This document shows, one piece after another, positions 34,328-44,075 of a DNA stretch of 64,000 nt (positions are counted from its first letter, which is position 1; each line of letters starts with the position of its first letter). The DNA is taken from the NCBI GenBank assembly GCA_964427855.1, contig CAYRVH010000014.1, positions 1 to 64,000 on the forward strand, in the 5' to 3' direction. The notes under the pieces were generated by a model. That model worked only from the letters and a program-made list of their open reading frames with translations. It had not been told where the DNA came from and made no database searches. This DNA is from JAUPKT01 sp964427855. GTDB taxonomy: Bacteria; Desulfobacterota; Desulfomonilia; Desulfomonilales; Desulfomonilaceae. A program made the position numbers and the translations under genes.

Positions 34328-34586
34328 TTTCTTTCCTCCACGTGGTCGTACGTTTGGAACCCTTTGGGTTTTTTGTACTGTAAATTACCAACATGTACAC
34401 TAATTGCTCAGATGTCTAGAAAAAAAGAATCTTTCATCAAAAAAAGTTCGGCATTCTTTTCCAGGAACTATGGGACCAGGTTGCGGTCTGTAGTTGCAAG
34501 GACAAAAAACCCTACCCCTCCAAGTAAAGCTGGCGTATGTTGTCCCGTGTCACTTGTAGATTATCGTTGGCGATAAGGATTATCTC

Positions 34587-35549
34587 ATGAACGACCTATG
34601 GAAAAAACACCAATCTTGTCGCAACCTTTCTTGTTATGCAACGTTTATACCCGCAGCGGTTGCCGCAATCCTGTTTATCGCGTGGCCGGTGTTTGTCCAG
34701 GCGCAAAATGCCGCCAAGGGTTTGCGTGAATTACAGGAAACATTTCGACACATTGCCCGCACGGTCAAACCTGCTGTAGTAAACATTGCCACGGTGAAGA
34801 TCACCACCATCCGCAACCCCATGTCCGAACTTGATCCTTTTTTCGAAACGCACCCTTTTCGTGAATTTTTTGGCGACGAGTTTTTCAAGCGTTTCTTCGG
34901 CAATCCCAGGCAGGGGGAGCGGCTAAGACAGCAGGGTCTAGGTTCTGGCTTCATCTACGATCCGCGCGGTTATATTCTGACGAATCGTCACGTCATTAAA
35001 GGCGCTGACGAGATAGTGGTTACTTTGGAAGGGGGCAAGAAGACGAAGGCGAGGATCATCGGCGCAGACCCCAAGACGGATGTGGCTGTCATCAAAGTCG
35101 AGGGTAAGGATCTGCCCCATGTAAAACTGGGCGACTCCCAAACGTTGGACGTAGGCGATTGGGTCTTGGCTATCGGAAACCCATTCGGCCTCACTCAAAC
35201 CGTGACCTCAGGGATCGTCAGCGCAAAAGGCCGTTCCAAGATGGGTATCTTGGAATATGAGGATTTTATTCAAACAGACGCTGCCATCAATCCGGGCAAT
35301 TCCGGGGGACCCTTGGTGAACATCGACGGCGAGGTCGTGGGAATGAATACTGCGATATTGTCCGGCAGCGGAGGGTATATGGGTATTGGTTTTGCCATAC
35401 CAGTAAATGTCATTAAGCATGTACTCTCTGTGGGCTTTTTCAAGAATACTGTCGAGGACGCGCCACGGCGCGCCGCACCCCAGGCGCCTCAGAGAGGACC
35501 TCAGTCGCCGTCTTCGGCCCCTCTTTTTGGGGGCAGAGGATCGATTTAG
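34587..35549 (+). CDS. HtrA/DegP-type serine protease lacking a PDZ domain
   Basis: 320 residues; AAGGA seven bases before ATG 34587. An N-terminal signal or anchor (FIPAAVAAILFIAWPVFV) precedes a trypsin-like domain with His in ILTNRHVIKGADE, Asp in DPKTDVAVIKVE and Ser in NPGNSGGPLVNIDG. Periplasmic quality-control role is expected. After the protease domain the protein ends in a Pro/Gln-rich tail (APQAPQRGPQSPSSAP); the one or two PDZ domains that DegP/DegS normally carry are absent. Stop codon at 35547-35549, with no later in-frame PDZ sequence, so this is not a simple frameshift within the region I can read. Confidence 0.85.
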   Translation: MNDLWKKHQSCRNLSCYATFIPAAVAAILFIAWPVFVQAQNAAKGLRELQETFRHIARTVKPAVVNIATVKITTIRNPMSELDPFFETHPFREFFGDEFFKRFFGNPRQGERLRQQGLGSGFIYDPRGYILTNRHVIKGADEIVVTLEGGKKTKARIIGADPKTDVAVIKVEGKDLPHVKLGDSQTLDVGDWVLAIGNPFGLTQTVTSGIVSAKGRSKMGILEYEDFIQTDAAINPGNSGGPLVNIDGEVVGMNTAILSGSGGYMGIGFAIPVNVIKHVLSVGFFKNTVEDAPRRAAPQAPQRGPQSPSSAPLFGGRGSI

Positions 35550-35782
35550 CGCGAAGGCGCCGGCCTGTAAGCGCCTTACTGCGCGGTTCTCGATAAAAAC
35601 CGCAAATTCGCCGGCGGGCTCTCTGCCCCATCGAGGCGGCTGAGATTGCGTGGTCGCTTTCGGTTCTTCGCTATAAAAAAGGTGCGTTGCTGCGTCAATG
35701 CGAGGGGATCGAAGCGATCTCGTGGCGCATTGTGAAAAAAACCAGACTTTTTCATTGAATGTATGCGGTGGGAGCTTTGGTC

Positions 35783-38700
35783 ATGGGTGAAATGTTCCTC
35801 GGTATTGATTGCGGGTCGGTGAGCCTCAACGTCTGCCTATTGGGTTCCGGGGCCTCCGATCCTGTTTCTCTCTATCTCCGCACGAAAGGTAGGCCGCTGT
35901 TGACGCTGGTGCAAGCCTTGGACAGTCTGGTAGAGACTTTGGGCGAAGACCTCCCTCTGGCGGGAGCACTTCTGACGGGAAGCGGCAGAGAGTTGTTCTC
36001 GACTGCTCTTGGCATCCCCACAGTCAACGAAATAACTGCTCACGCGGTTGGCGCGCGGACAGTCGTCCCCAGAATCAGGACCATCATAGAAATAGGGGGG
36101 CAGGATTCGAAGTACATACGGGTAGGGCCGTCAGACGGCGCCGCGCCGCGCATCCCGATTTTTCGTATGAACGAAATATGCGCTGCCGGCACAGGGGCTT
36201 TCCTTGACGAGCAGGCGCAAAGGCTGGGCATCGCGGTGGAAGATTTCGGCGATATAGCTCTCCAAAGCGTTCGACCTGCACCCATCGCGGGGCGCTGCGC
36301 GGTCTTTGCCAAGACAGACATGATTCATCAGGCCCAGGAGGGCGCGCCCCTCCCTGATATTCTCCTTGGCCTGGCCTTTGCGCTGGTGAGAAACTACATG
36401 GCCACATTGGTGAAAGGGGATGCCATCGTCCCCATTGTGTCGCTCCAGGGCGGAGTCATGGCGAACGCGGCAGTTGTTCATGCGTTCCGCAGTTCCTTGG
36501 GGCTGAAACCTGAGGAAATCGTCATACCACCCCATTTCAAGAACCTCGGCGCGTACGGCTGCGCCATCATCGCTCAAAACCGCCCCCGTTTCACTGGCCA
36601 CACCCTGGGACAACTAAAGGTGATGGCTGTTCATGCGATGCGTAAACCTCCTGCACGCTCTTTCTTCCCGCCTCTTACACGCGCACGATCGCGGCGGAGA
36701 CCCTTGGGTAAGGCGGAGCGGAGCGGCTGGCAACCGCGTGCTCCGCTCATCATGGGCCTCGACGTCGGTTCAGTCTCGGTCAAAGGGGTCATGATGGATG
36801 CGGACGGCGTCATCCTCTCCCAGGATTATCGCTTGTCCATGTCCCAGCCTCTTGAAACGTTGTCTGAGGTAACTGCTGCGCTCGTGGGCGATGGGCGGAG
36901 ACCGGAGGTCATTGCCGTCACTGGCAGCGGCAGAAACCTGACAGGCAGGCTTATAGGCGCCGAACTGATCGTGAATGAGATATCTGCCCAATGTCGAGCG
37001 GCTGTTCATTGTGACTCTGCAATAGACACAATCATTGAAATAGGCGGTCAAGACTCAAAGTGGATAGCGCTTCACGAGAGCAAACTCGTGGACTTTGAGA
37101 TGAATAGAGTATGCGCCGCGGGAACAGGAAGCTTTCTTATGGCGCAGAGCCGCCGCCTGGGACTTGATGACGGCGCTGTTTTTTCCGAGGCAGCCTTTGC
37201 CGCGCAGGCCCCTGCTGACCTCGGTTGCAGGTGCACGGTATTCATGGAGTCGGACTTAATTCACCATCAAAATAACGGCGCGACCACGCATGATCTTGCT
37301 GCGGGTGTGTGCATCAGCATCGTGCGAAACTATTTGGAAAGGGTCGCCAACAATAAACGACTTGGGGAGAAAGTGCTTTTCACAGGCGGCGTCGCAGCGA
37401 ATGACGCGGTGGCGGCCGCCTTTGAGCAATACACGGGCAGGGGGCTCGAGGTGTCACCTTATTACAAGGTCTCAGGCGCGATGGGCGCGGCCTTGATCGC
37501 TCTGGACAAATTGAACCGAGGAGCCATTAAGCCGGCAGGAGCACGGGAGATTTGCTGGGAACCCGGCGCCATCAAAAGGCGCCAATTCACGTGCCAAGGA
37601 TGCTCGAATCAGTGCCGGATCAGTCGCTATAAGGTGCGCAACCGCAGCGTGACCAGCGGCGGCTTGTGCGACAGGTGGGAGCTTCAGAGCCGCGAAACAG
37701 ACGGCGTCAGCTCGGACAATCTTTTCTCATACCGTCGAGACCTGCTTGAATCAGCTCTGTCGGCGCTCGACAGCCCTGGCAGGATGTGGGCGATGGTGCG
37801 CTCGCCTCAGTTTTATGAGTATTTCCCCTTCTGGAAGGCATTCTTGGACGAGCTTGGCATTTCCGTGATTGCGCCACCTCCTCCGGACAGGAAACAGTTT
37901 GAAGACGGCGTGCGAGGGCTTCGCGTGGAAACGTGCCTTCCCATGAAGGTCTTGGCGGGTCAAATAAAGAGCGTTGTTGACTCCGGAGCTCGCCTCCTTT
38001 TTCATCCCGCGATTCTGAGCGAACCACCGGACGACGGGTCTGAAAAAGTATTGGACTACTGTCCTTATGTTCAGGCCTCGTCCCAATTTTTCAAAGGGGT
38101 GTTTGACGTCCAATGGGTTGAGCCAATAATCAACAGCGATATCGATCCTGATGCGCTGCGAAAAGAATGCTTGAGGCTGGCTGCCGACTTGGGGATGTCG
38201 CGCAGACGTGCGATGCTTGCATACAAACGAGGCGTCGCAGAGCTGGATGCATTCAACTCGAGGCTTTGCGAAAGAGGGCAGCAGTATCTCGATTCCCTTG
38301 GCGAACACGAACCGGCAGTCGTCCTGTTGGCCAAACCGTATCATGCGGCAGAGGCTTTCCTCAATATGAATATAGGGAGTCTTTTCCAAAGGCTCGGCAT
38401 CAAAGCTATTCCAGCCGATCTCTACCCCTTGAGCGACCCCACCCCGCGCCCTGTGACGTGGAAATATCAGGCGAGAATGATTCGGGTTGCTCAGGCTATC
38501 GCGACCCGTCCGAATCTGTTTCCCATTTTGATAGGCTTTTTCGGTTGTGGACCTGATTCTTTCACGCTGCGCCACGTGAGAGAGGCGCTCTCCGGCAAAC
38601 CATTGCTATGTGTGGAGATGGACGAACACACGTCTCGAGCCGGTTTGATCACAAGGATCGAGGCGTTTTGGGATCAAGCGACAGCCCATCGAAAAGTGGC

Positions 38701-40015
38701 AACACAGCGTACCGTATCTGCTCGGTCATGCGTGGAGGCCCAGCGTGCACGAAACGATTGGTCGTCGTTCCAGGACAGCACAAGCCTGCGCAAGGGAGCG
38801 GGGAATATCAAACCCGAAAGGATTTTTGTGCCGTACTGGGGCGACCACGTGTATGCGTTTGCTGCGGCTGCGATGTCGGCTGGCATCGAAGCGGTACCCC
38901 TTCCAGCGCCGGATGAGGAATCGGAAAGATTGGGGCGGCCTCACACCGTAGGCGGCGAATGCCACCCATTCGCCCTCGTTTTGGGAGATTATCTCAAGAT
39001 ATCACAACAATTGTCAGAAGCAGAGGCTGCAAGGTCTCGATTTTATCTCATCAATCCCGATGCATGCCGTCTGGGGCAATTCCCTGTGTACATCGAAAAG
39101 ATTCGAAGGCATCTAGACCTTCCTCTCAAGGTGATACAAGACATCGATACAGGATTGGCTGAATTTCGTATCTCGCCGCTCACGCATCAACGGATCTTAT
39201 TAAGGCTTTGGGAAGGCCTAAATGCGTTTGATTTGCTGAGTCGGCTGTTCTGGGAAATTCGTCCTCGAGTGAGGGACAAAGAAGCTCTTGAAGGGTCGTA
39301 TAACGAATGCTGCCAGAAGCTCTATGAGTCGCTGAGTAGGGGTCGAGTGAGGCAAGGGGTCGAAGAAGCCCTGCACGAACTTCATCAATTTCCCTTGGAT
39401 GACGCATCGCCCCATCCCCTGATCATTGTCACAGGCGATTATTACACAAGGGTCGTTCCCTTTGCCAACAATGACGTGTTTCAAGAAGTGGAGGCCAACG
39501 GAGGGGTCGTACTGACGCCTCCGACCCTTTCCGACAGCTTCAAATTAGGTACGCTAAGAGATTTCGTATGGACCTTGTTGAACGGGCGTTCCCGGGATGC
39601 TGCCCGGCATGGACTCCTCTACCTCCTTATGACGATCCTAGAGTGTAATGTTAGGGGCTCAAAAACGGCCAGAACCATCGTGCGGGGCCAGTTGGACCTT
39701 CTGGGCTTAGGAATGTGGAAGACGGTGACTCGGCATGCGAATACCAAGCTGCCAGCCGGCATCACCGCTCCTCTTGCCACGACGCTCCGGGACTTGGATG
39801 CGGGGGCGGATGGGGTGCTCAATCTCATGACCCTGAACTGTTCATACGGTACTGTCGTGACTGCCGCCCTTATGAGGGCGCTCAAAAATCGACCCGATCT
39901 CCCCATGCTCACGCTTGTGTACGACGGCCTGAAAAAGACCAATGAAAAGACCCGAATAGAGGCGTTCATGGAACAGGCGCACGACCACATGGCGCGCAGG
40001 CTGACGGAGCTATAA
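35783..40015 (+). CDS. Giant acyl-CoA dehydratase activase (two BadF/BcrA domains plus dehydratase-like C-terminal half)
   Basis: About 1410 residues from ATG 35783 with GGGAG eight bases upstream. Two ASKHA ATPase domains come first: GIDCGSVSLNVCLL, EIGGQDSKYIRVG and ICAAGTGAFLDEQAQRL, then GRCAVFAKTDMIH; and again GLDVGSVSVKGVMMD, EIGGQDSKWIALH, VCAAGTGSFLMAQSRRLG, CRCTVFMESDLIHH. A Cys-rich linker (CQGCSNQC) and a DUF2229-like block (GLRVETCLPMKVLAGQIKSV) lead to a 2-hydroxyglutaryl-CoA dehydratase-like region. Family members drive ATP-dependent low-potential electron transfer for radical dehydratases or for activation of corrinoid enzymes. Ends 6 bases past the cbiH stop, so the two genes converge with overlap. 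Confidence 0.88.
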   Translation: MGEMFLGIDCGSVSLNVCLLGSGASDPVSLYLRTKGRPLLTLVQALDSLVETLGEDLPLAGALLTGSGRELFSTALGIPTVNEITAHAVGARTVVPRIRTIIEIGGQDSKYIRVGPSDGAAPRIPIFRMNEICAAGTGAFLDEQAQRLGIAVEDFGDIALQSVRPAPIAGRCAVFAKTDMIHQAQEGAPLPDILLGLAFALVRNYMATLVKGDAIVPIVSLQGGVMANAAVVHAFRSSLGLKPEEIVIPPHFKNLGAYGCAIIAQNRPRFTGHTLGQLKVMAVHAMRKPPARSFFPPLTRARSRRRPLGKAERSGWQPRAPLIMGLDVGSVSVKGVMMDADGVILSQDYRLSMSQPLETLSEVTAALVGDGRRPEVIAVTGSGRNLTGRLIGAELIVNEISAQCRAAVHCDSAIDTIIEIGGQDSKWIALHESKLVDFEMNRVCAAGTGSFLMAQSRRLGLDDGAVFSEAAFAAQAPADLGCRCTVFMESDLIHHQNNGATTHDLAAGVCISIVRNYLERVANNKRLGEKVLFTGGVAANDAVAAAFEQYTGRGLEVSPYYKVSGAMGAALIALDKLNRGAIKPAGAREICWEPGAIKRRQFTCQGCSNQCRISRYKVRNRSVTSGGLCDRWELQSRETDGVSSDNLFSYRRDLLESALSALDSPGRMWAMVRSPQFYEYFPFWKAFLDELGISVIAPPPPDRKQFEDGVRGLRVETCLPMKVLAGQIKSVVDSGARLLFHPAILSEPPDDGSEKVLDYCPYVQASSQFFKGVFDVQWVEPIINSDIDPDALRKECLRLAADLGMSRRRAMLAYKRGVAELDAFNSRLCERGQQYLDSLGEHEPAVVLLAKPYHAAEAFLNMNIGSLFQRLGIKAIPADLYPLSDPTPRPVTWKYQARMIRVAQAIATRPNLFPILIGFFGCGPDSFTLRHVREALSGKPLLCVEMDEHTSRAGLITRIEAFWDQATAHRKVATQRTVSARSCVEAQRARNDWSSFQDSTSLRKGAGNIKPERIFVPYWGDHVYAFAAAAMSAGIEAVPLPAPDEESERLGRPHTVGGECHPFALVLGDYLKISQQLSEAEAARSRFYLINPDACRLGQFPVYIEKIRRHLDLPLKVIQDIDTGLAEFRISPLTHQRILLRLWEGLNAFDLLSRLFWEIRPRVRDKEALEGSYNECCQKLYESLSRGRVRQGVEEALHELHQFPLDDASPHPLIIVTGDYYTRVVPFANNDVFQEVEANGGVVLTPPTLSDSFKLGTLRDFVWTLLNGRSRDAARHGLLYLLMTILECNVRGSKTARTIVRGQLDLLGLGMWKTVTRHANTKLPAGITAPLATTLRDLDAGADGVLNLMTLNCSYGTVVTAALMRALKNRPDLPMLTLVYDGLKKTNEKTRIEAFMEQAHDHMARRLTEL

Positions 40016-40813
40016 CTTGTAACCTCTTGGCGTCACAAACCAATTTTGGATTTTCTGTGAGGACTTGTTTCCTACGATGACAATGCTTCTCATGTTGATC
40101 TCCAGTTGAAGAAAATGATCGATATCAGAGAGAATCACAGTTTCTTCCCCCCTGCCCACGGCTGTGCAGACGCCGACCGGGGTGTCCCCTCGCCTGTATT
40201 TGCGGAATATCTCGGCAGCTTCGATGAGTTGTCGCTGCCTCGTCTTGCTCTTCGGATTGTACAATGCAACGACGAGAGCGGCAGCCAATTCCAATCGCTT
40301 TCGAATGGTTTCCCACGGCGCCATCAAGTCGCTGAGACTTATGCAGGCGAAATCAAGCATCAATGGCGCCCCTAATTTGGCCGCAGCAGCGCAGGCAGAT
40401 GTCACACCAGGGATTATTTCAATGGGGATATAGGCATCGGCTTTCCCCAAGAGTTCTAGGGCTAAACCGGCCATACCGTAGATGCCCGGGTCGCCTGACG
40501 ATACAAGGGCCACAGTCGCCCCTGCCTTGGCTTTTTCTATCGCGGTGCGACATCTTTCAGTCTCGTCACGCATACCTGAAGAAATGAGCTCTTTGCCGTC
40601 GGTCACATCCTTTATCAGCGCGAGGTAGCGGTGGTAGCCGATGACTATTTGACTTTGAGCCAATGCGAGTTCAGCCCGCCGTGTCCGATCCAAAGGATCC
40701 CCAGGACCTATTCCCACAATGAACAGCTTTCCCGAGCCACCGCGACTGTTATTCCGGGAAATATCGTCTTTCCGATGATTAATCGTGTCCTCCTTCCGGC
40801 AAGGAGCGCGCAT
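40010..40813 (-). CDS. cbiH: Cobalt-precorrin-3B C17-methyltransferase
   Basis: About 267 residues as listed. It methylates C17 and drives ring contraction. Signature features: FIVGIGPGDPLDRT, IVIGYHRYLALI, VALVSSGDPGIYGMAGL, EIIPGVTSACAAAAKLGAP, ALYNPKSKTR and IVIVGNKSS. It overlaps cbiG by 106 nt if the only ATG (40813) is used. That ATG has just a GGAG two bases upstream, whereas AAGGAGG lies five bases before an in-frame ATT at 40783; a rare ATT start is therefore possible. Last gene of the riboswitch operon. Catalytic blocks are complete. Confidence 0.88.
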   Translation of the reverse strand: MRAPCRKEDTINHRKDDISRNNSRGGSGKLFIVGIGPGDPLDRTRRAELALAQSQIVIGYHRYLALIKDVTDGKELISSGMRDETERCRTAIEKAKAGATVALVSSGDPGIYGMAGLALELLGKADAYIPIEIIPGVTSACAAAAKLGAPLMLDFACISLSDLMAPWETIRKRLELAAALVVALYNPKSKTRQRQLIEAAEIFRKYRRGDTPVGVCTAVGRGEETVILSDIDHFLQLEINMRSIVIVGNKSSQKIQNWFVTPRGYKL

Positions 40814-41490
40814 GGCTCCGCGACCGCCGGTACATTTATTTTTTCTTCAACGAATGACGAAGATCGAAATAAAAGATTGCAATTCCTTATTTCGTTCGAG
40901 GTTATGAATCTGAGCGGGATGCCAAGGTGCCGTGCAGCCGCCAATAGTCCTTCTTCGTTGCATTTCCTGTCAACAGAACTCAAAAGCCTCACTTGGTTGA
41001 GTTCGAGATGAGCATCTGTGAGGGTCTGTTGAATTGCGTTGATAATGTCTGAGCACACTGCGCCTTTTCGGCATCCTATTCCCACAATGAGGTTTTTAGT
41101 CGCTTCCGTGGTCGTGGAAATCACCGGTTCAGCTGACAAAGCGTTTGCCACCATCACGGCGAGATCATTCGCTCCCCCTTCGTGACCACCCACAAGACTC
41201 ACGGCCCATCTCGCGAGGACATCGACAACAACCACTGCGGGATCTTTGGTTTTGTGTGTCAAGTGAGGAGCGATGGCTCGAACTGCTACCCCGACAGGCC
41301 CGATAAAAACGAGTCCGGCATACTGCCCAAAAATTCCTGGCATGAGCTGGGAGATGCTCTGGAATGACTGGGCATGAGGTACATCCGGCACCTTCTCATG
41401 CACGTACATGTTCCACTCGGGAAACACGGAAACCAGTTTTCGCGCCGCCTCACTCCCTTGGGTCGAAAACGTGATGACGGCGATGGTCAT
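40708..41490 (-). CDS. cbiG: Cobalt-precorrin-5A hydrolase CbiG
   Basis: 260 residues; shorter than many CbiG proteins because the central linker is reduced. It opens the delta-lactone ring and releases acetaldehyde. N-terminal CbiG domain: FIGPVGVAVRAIAPHLTHKT, DPAVVVVDVLARWAVSLVGG, HEGGANDLA; C-terminal domain: LIVGIGCRKGAVCSD with SSVDRKCNEEGL and ITVAVARESC. ATG overlaps the cbiF stop by four bases (ATGA). All conserved blocks are present, so the enzyme seems functional. Confidence 0.9.
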   Translation of the reverse strand: MTIAVITFSTQGSEAARKLVSVFPEWNMYVHEKVPDVPHAQSFQSISQLMPGIFGQYAGLVFIGPVGVAVRAIAPHLTHKTKDPAVVVVDVLARWAVSLVGGHEGGANDLAVMVANALSAEPVISTTTEATKNLIVGIGCRKGAVCSDIINAIQQTLTDAHLELNQVRLLSSVDRKCNEEGLLAAARHLGIPLRFITSNEIRNCNLLFRSSSFVEEKINVPAVAEPCALLAGRRTRLIIGKTIFPGITVAVARESCSLWE

Positions 41491-42245
41491 GCTTTTTTCC
41501 CCAGACGATACCTATGAGAAAACGTCGGGTCATAAAGTTTGGAACAGGGAACATTTCGCGAAAGGGCCTCCCCAACGATGATCATTGCCGTCTCTTTGAT
41601 TCCGGCTTCAGCCGCTTTTGCCGCTATATCCGTGAGCGTTCCGGTGACGACAATCTCATTAGGCCACGAGGCTCTGTACACAAGGGCTGCGGGACACTGT
41701 GATCCGTAATGTTTCGAAAGCGTTGTTGCGACATGCTCTAATTTGTGCGCAGACAAAAAAATGCACAACGTGGAATGGGTCTGCGCCAATGTCTCCAAGT
41801 TTTGGCGCGCCGGCATTGGAGTTCGACCAGCGGTTCGAGTGAGAATGATTGTCTGAGAATATTCGGGGGCGGTAAGCTCCGTACGCAACGCTGCGGCAGC
41901 CGCCTGAAAAGAACTTACGCCCGGGATGACGGTGTAATCGATCTCAAGGTCATCCAGTATATTCATCTGCTCTCCGATAGCCCCGTAGATGGATGGGTCT
42001 CCGGAATGGAGCCGTACCACGTCAACATCTCGTCGTTTTGCTTCAAGAAAAAGCTGCTTTATTTCTTCGAGGTCAAGCTTCGCTGAATCGTGTTTTTCCG
42101 CGTTGCTGGGGACTAGATCAAGCACTTCTTGGTTGATCAACGATCCAGCATAAATAACAAATCGGCATGTCCTCAAAAGCCTATCGGCCTTGACGGTGAG
42201 CAATTCTGGGTCGCCGGGGCCTGCTCCCACGAAATAGACCATCAT
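41487..42245 (-). CDS. cbiF: Cobalt-precorrin-4 C11-methyltransferase
   Basis: 252 residues. Tetrapyrrole methyltransferase fold: VYFVGAGPGDPELLTVKADR, FVIYAGSLINQEVL (the YAGSL motif marks CbiF/CobM), VVRLHSGDPSIYGAIGEQM, YTVIPGVSSFQAAAAALRTE, IILTRTAGRTPMP, VYRASWPNE. It methylates C11. Starts ATG 42245 sharing sequence with the cbiL stop (TGATGATG), so both are coupled. Confidence 0.95.
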   Translation of the reverse strand: MMVYFVGAGPGDPELLTVKADRLLRTCRFVIYAGSLINQEVLDLVPSNAEKHDSAKLDLEEIKQLFLEAKRRDVDVVRLHSGDPSIYGAIGEQMNILDDLEIDYTVIPGVSSFQAAAAALRTELTAPEYSQTIILTRTAGRTPMPARQNLETLAQTHSTLCIFLSAHKLEHVATTLSKHYGSQCPAALVYRASWPNEIVVTGTLTDIAAKAAEAGIKETAMIIVGEALSRNVPCSKLYDPTFSHRYRLGKKA

Positions 42246-42970
42246 CAGTCTTCCCCTTTTTTGCCTCGCACGAGTATAACAGAAAGATAACCCCGATCGG
42301 TTTCCCCGGAGCGCAGGGAATGCAAGTCTCTGACGACCATTTCGTCTTTGAATCCCACCCTGGAAACAAAGACACTTCGACCCGTAGCGTTCTCTCCCTC
42401 GAGAATCCCAAGGACTCGATCGAGGCGTTTTCCTATTTTCATCAGGACTACGGCCCCACCGTTTCGAATCGCGTGCTTCACTTCATCAAGATCATCCGCA
42501 GTTGGGACGATGGTCACAGATTCTTTGGCTTCTCCCAAGGGGCATTCCGCAACAGCCGCGGCGGCTGAAAAAGCGGTAACCCCCGGGATGGTCACCACAT
42601 TCACCGAAGGGAGGAGTCGTCGAAGCATTCTTAATAAATATATGTATGTTGAATAGAGAAAAACGTCTCCCAATGTAAGAAAACAAGCATCGGCGCCGCT
42701 CTCCAAGACCTTGAGTATCTCGATGGCGGCTTGTTCCCACCTTTTCTCTAGTTCTTCCTTTTGACGCGTCATAGGGAAGAGCAGCTCATGTATGCGAGCC
42801 TCTGGGTGTATATGGGGTCGGGCGATGCGCAGTGCAAGACTCTCTGAGTCTTCTTTGGATTTGGGAACAAACACATGGGGACACGTTGAGAGAACCTTCG
42901 CGCCTTTTAAGGTTATCAGATCGGGATCACCCGGACCTATTCCAATTCCATAGAGTGTACCTCTTTTCAT
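42245..42970 (-). CDS. cbiL: Cobalt-precorrin-2 C20-methyltransferase
   Basis: 241 residues. It methylates C20 of cobalt-sirohydrochlorin, the first step after cobalt insertion. Motifs: LYGIGIGPGDPDLITLKGA, HVFVPKSKEDSESLALRIA, LTLGDVFLYSTYIYL, TIPGVTAFSAAAAVAECPL, VSRVGFKDE. GAGGG precedes the ATG by five bases. Forty-nine bases separate it from cbiD. Confidence 0.95.
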   Translation of the reverse strand: MKRGTLYGIGIGPGDPDLITLKGAKVLSTCPHVFVPKSKEDSESLALRIARPHIHPEARIHELLFPMTRQKEELEKRWEQAAIEILKVLESGADACFLTLGDVFLYSTYIYLLRMLRRLLPSVNVVTIPGVTAFSAAAAVAECPLGEAKESVTIVPTADDLDEVKHAIRNGGAVVLMKIGKRLDRVLGILEGENATGRSVFVSRVGFKDEMVVRDLHSLRSGETDRGYLSVILVRGKKGED

Positions 42971-43019
42971 GGTTACCCTCTTTCTCAGCCATTGAAGTCA
43001 ATCTCGGCGGCGGCTATGG

Positions 43020-44075
43020 TTATTCCCAGGGGTCGGTCGCGCCATCCTTTCCCAACAGCCGCCCCTGGAGATCGACAAGGACAACAGCCATCTCGAATCG
43101 GTACAATATCCTTTCTGAAATTTTCTGTCGAATGACTGCGGCAAGGATGCAGGCCAGTCTGTTTCTGGGTATGGGGTCAAGGGAGCGGAAAACTCCCTCA
43201 ACGGTGACGGACTGGGTTGGGGCATAACCAAGGATTTTCTCAGCCATTGCCAGTACGGTAGGTACAGCACTGTTCGACTTTGAAGAATGCGTGTCCCAGC
43301 TTCCGGCGCTGATCTTGGCCAACTTCCCAGGATGTCCAATGGCGAGCAGACATTCAAAGTCGCATGCAGCGGCACGATCTAGCATAAATCCCCACTCGTT
43401 GCTCACCTCGATAATCTGCTCTGGGTCGATTCGAAACAACTGCCTCGCAGCTCTTTCTCCGATACGTCCCGGTACAAAGATCGGTCTCCTCACTTTAGAG
43501 GCCACAGCGACATTCAAAGCGCAAACCAACGCATCCCGCAACGCTTGATGGCTGAACGGCCGCACAATCCCCGAAGTGCCCAAGATGGACAAACCGCCTT
43601 CTATGCCCAACTTGGGATTGTAGGTTTTCTTAGCCAGCTCTTTTCCGCCTGGTATAGATATGGTTATTTCCACTCCACGCGGTGTGACCTCCCGGACAGC
43701 TTTAATGATCATGCTTTTGGGTACTGGGTTTATTGCTGGTTCTCCAGGCCGTAGGGCAAGCCCTGGTTTAGTGATCACGCCGACGCCTTCACCCGCTTTG
43801 AGAGTTATCCCTTCGGCGTCGTTCCATCTCGCTGATGCCTTTACGAGACACCCGTCTGTGACATCTGGATCGTCGCCGGCGTCCTTTCGAACCACAGCCC
43901 ATGCAACATTGCATTGCCTGCCTCTACTGGCGAGAGGCAACGTCACTGTGGAACCGTTAGGCAGAGGGACGGTCACAGCATCCAAGCTCTGTATTCCACA
44001 CAACATCATCACAGCGGCTTTGGCGGCAGCTGACGCACATGTCCCGGTGGTGAATCCTGTACGACGCAAACTCAT
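43020..44075 (-). CDS. cbiD: Cobalt-precorrin-5B C1-methyltransferase CbiD
   Basis: 351 residues. Opens with LRRTGFTTGTCASAAAKAAV, the family's characteristic Gly/Thr-rich start, then VIKDAGDDPDVT-like KDAGDDPDVTDGCLVKAS, LALRPGEPAINPVPKSMI, LSILGTSGIVRPFS and IAGHPGKLAKI-like LAIGHPGKLAKIS. It uses SAM to methylate C1 of the contracted ring. The ATG overlaps the cbiO stop (ATGA at 44072), indicating that the cobalt transport and methylation genes share translation. Confidence 0.95.
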   Translation of the reverse strand: MSLRRTGFTTGTCASAAAKAAVMMLCGIQSLDAVTVPLPNGSTVTLPLASRGRQCNVAWAVVRKDAGDDPDVTDGCLVKASARWNDAEGITLKAGEGVGVITKPGLALRPGEPAINPVPKSMIIKAVREVTPRGVEITISIPGGKELAKKTYNPKLGIEGGLSILGTSGIVRPFSHQALRDALVCALNVAVASKVRRPIFVPGRIGERAARQLFRIDPEQIIEVSNEWGFMLDRAAACDFECLLAIGHPGKLAKISAGSWDTHSSKSNSAVPTVLAMAEKILGYAPTQSVTVEGVFRSLDPIPRNRLACILAAVIRQKISERILYRFEMAVVLVDLQGRLLGKDGATDPWE

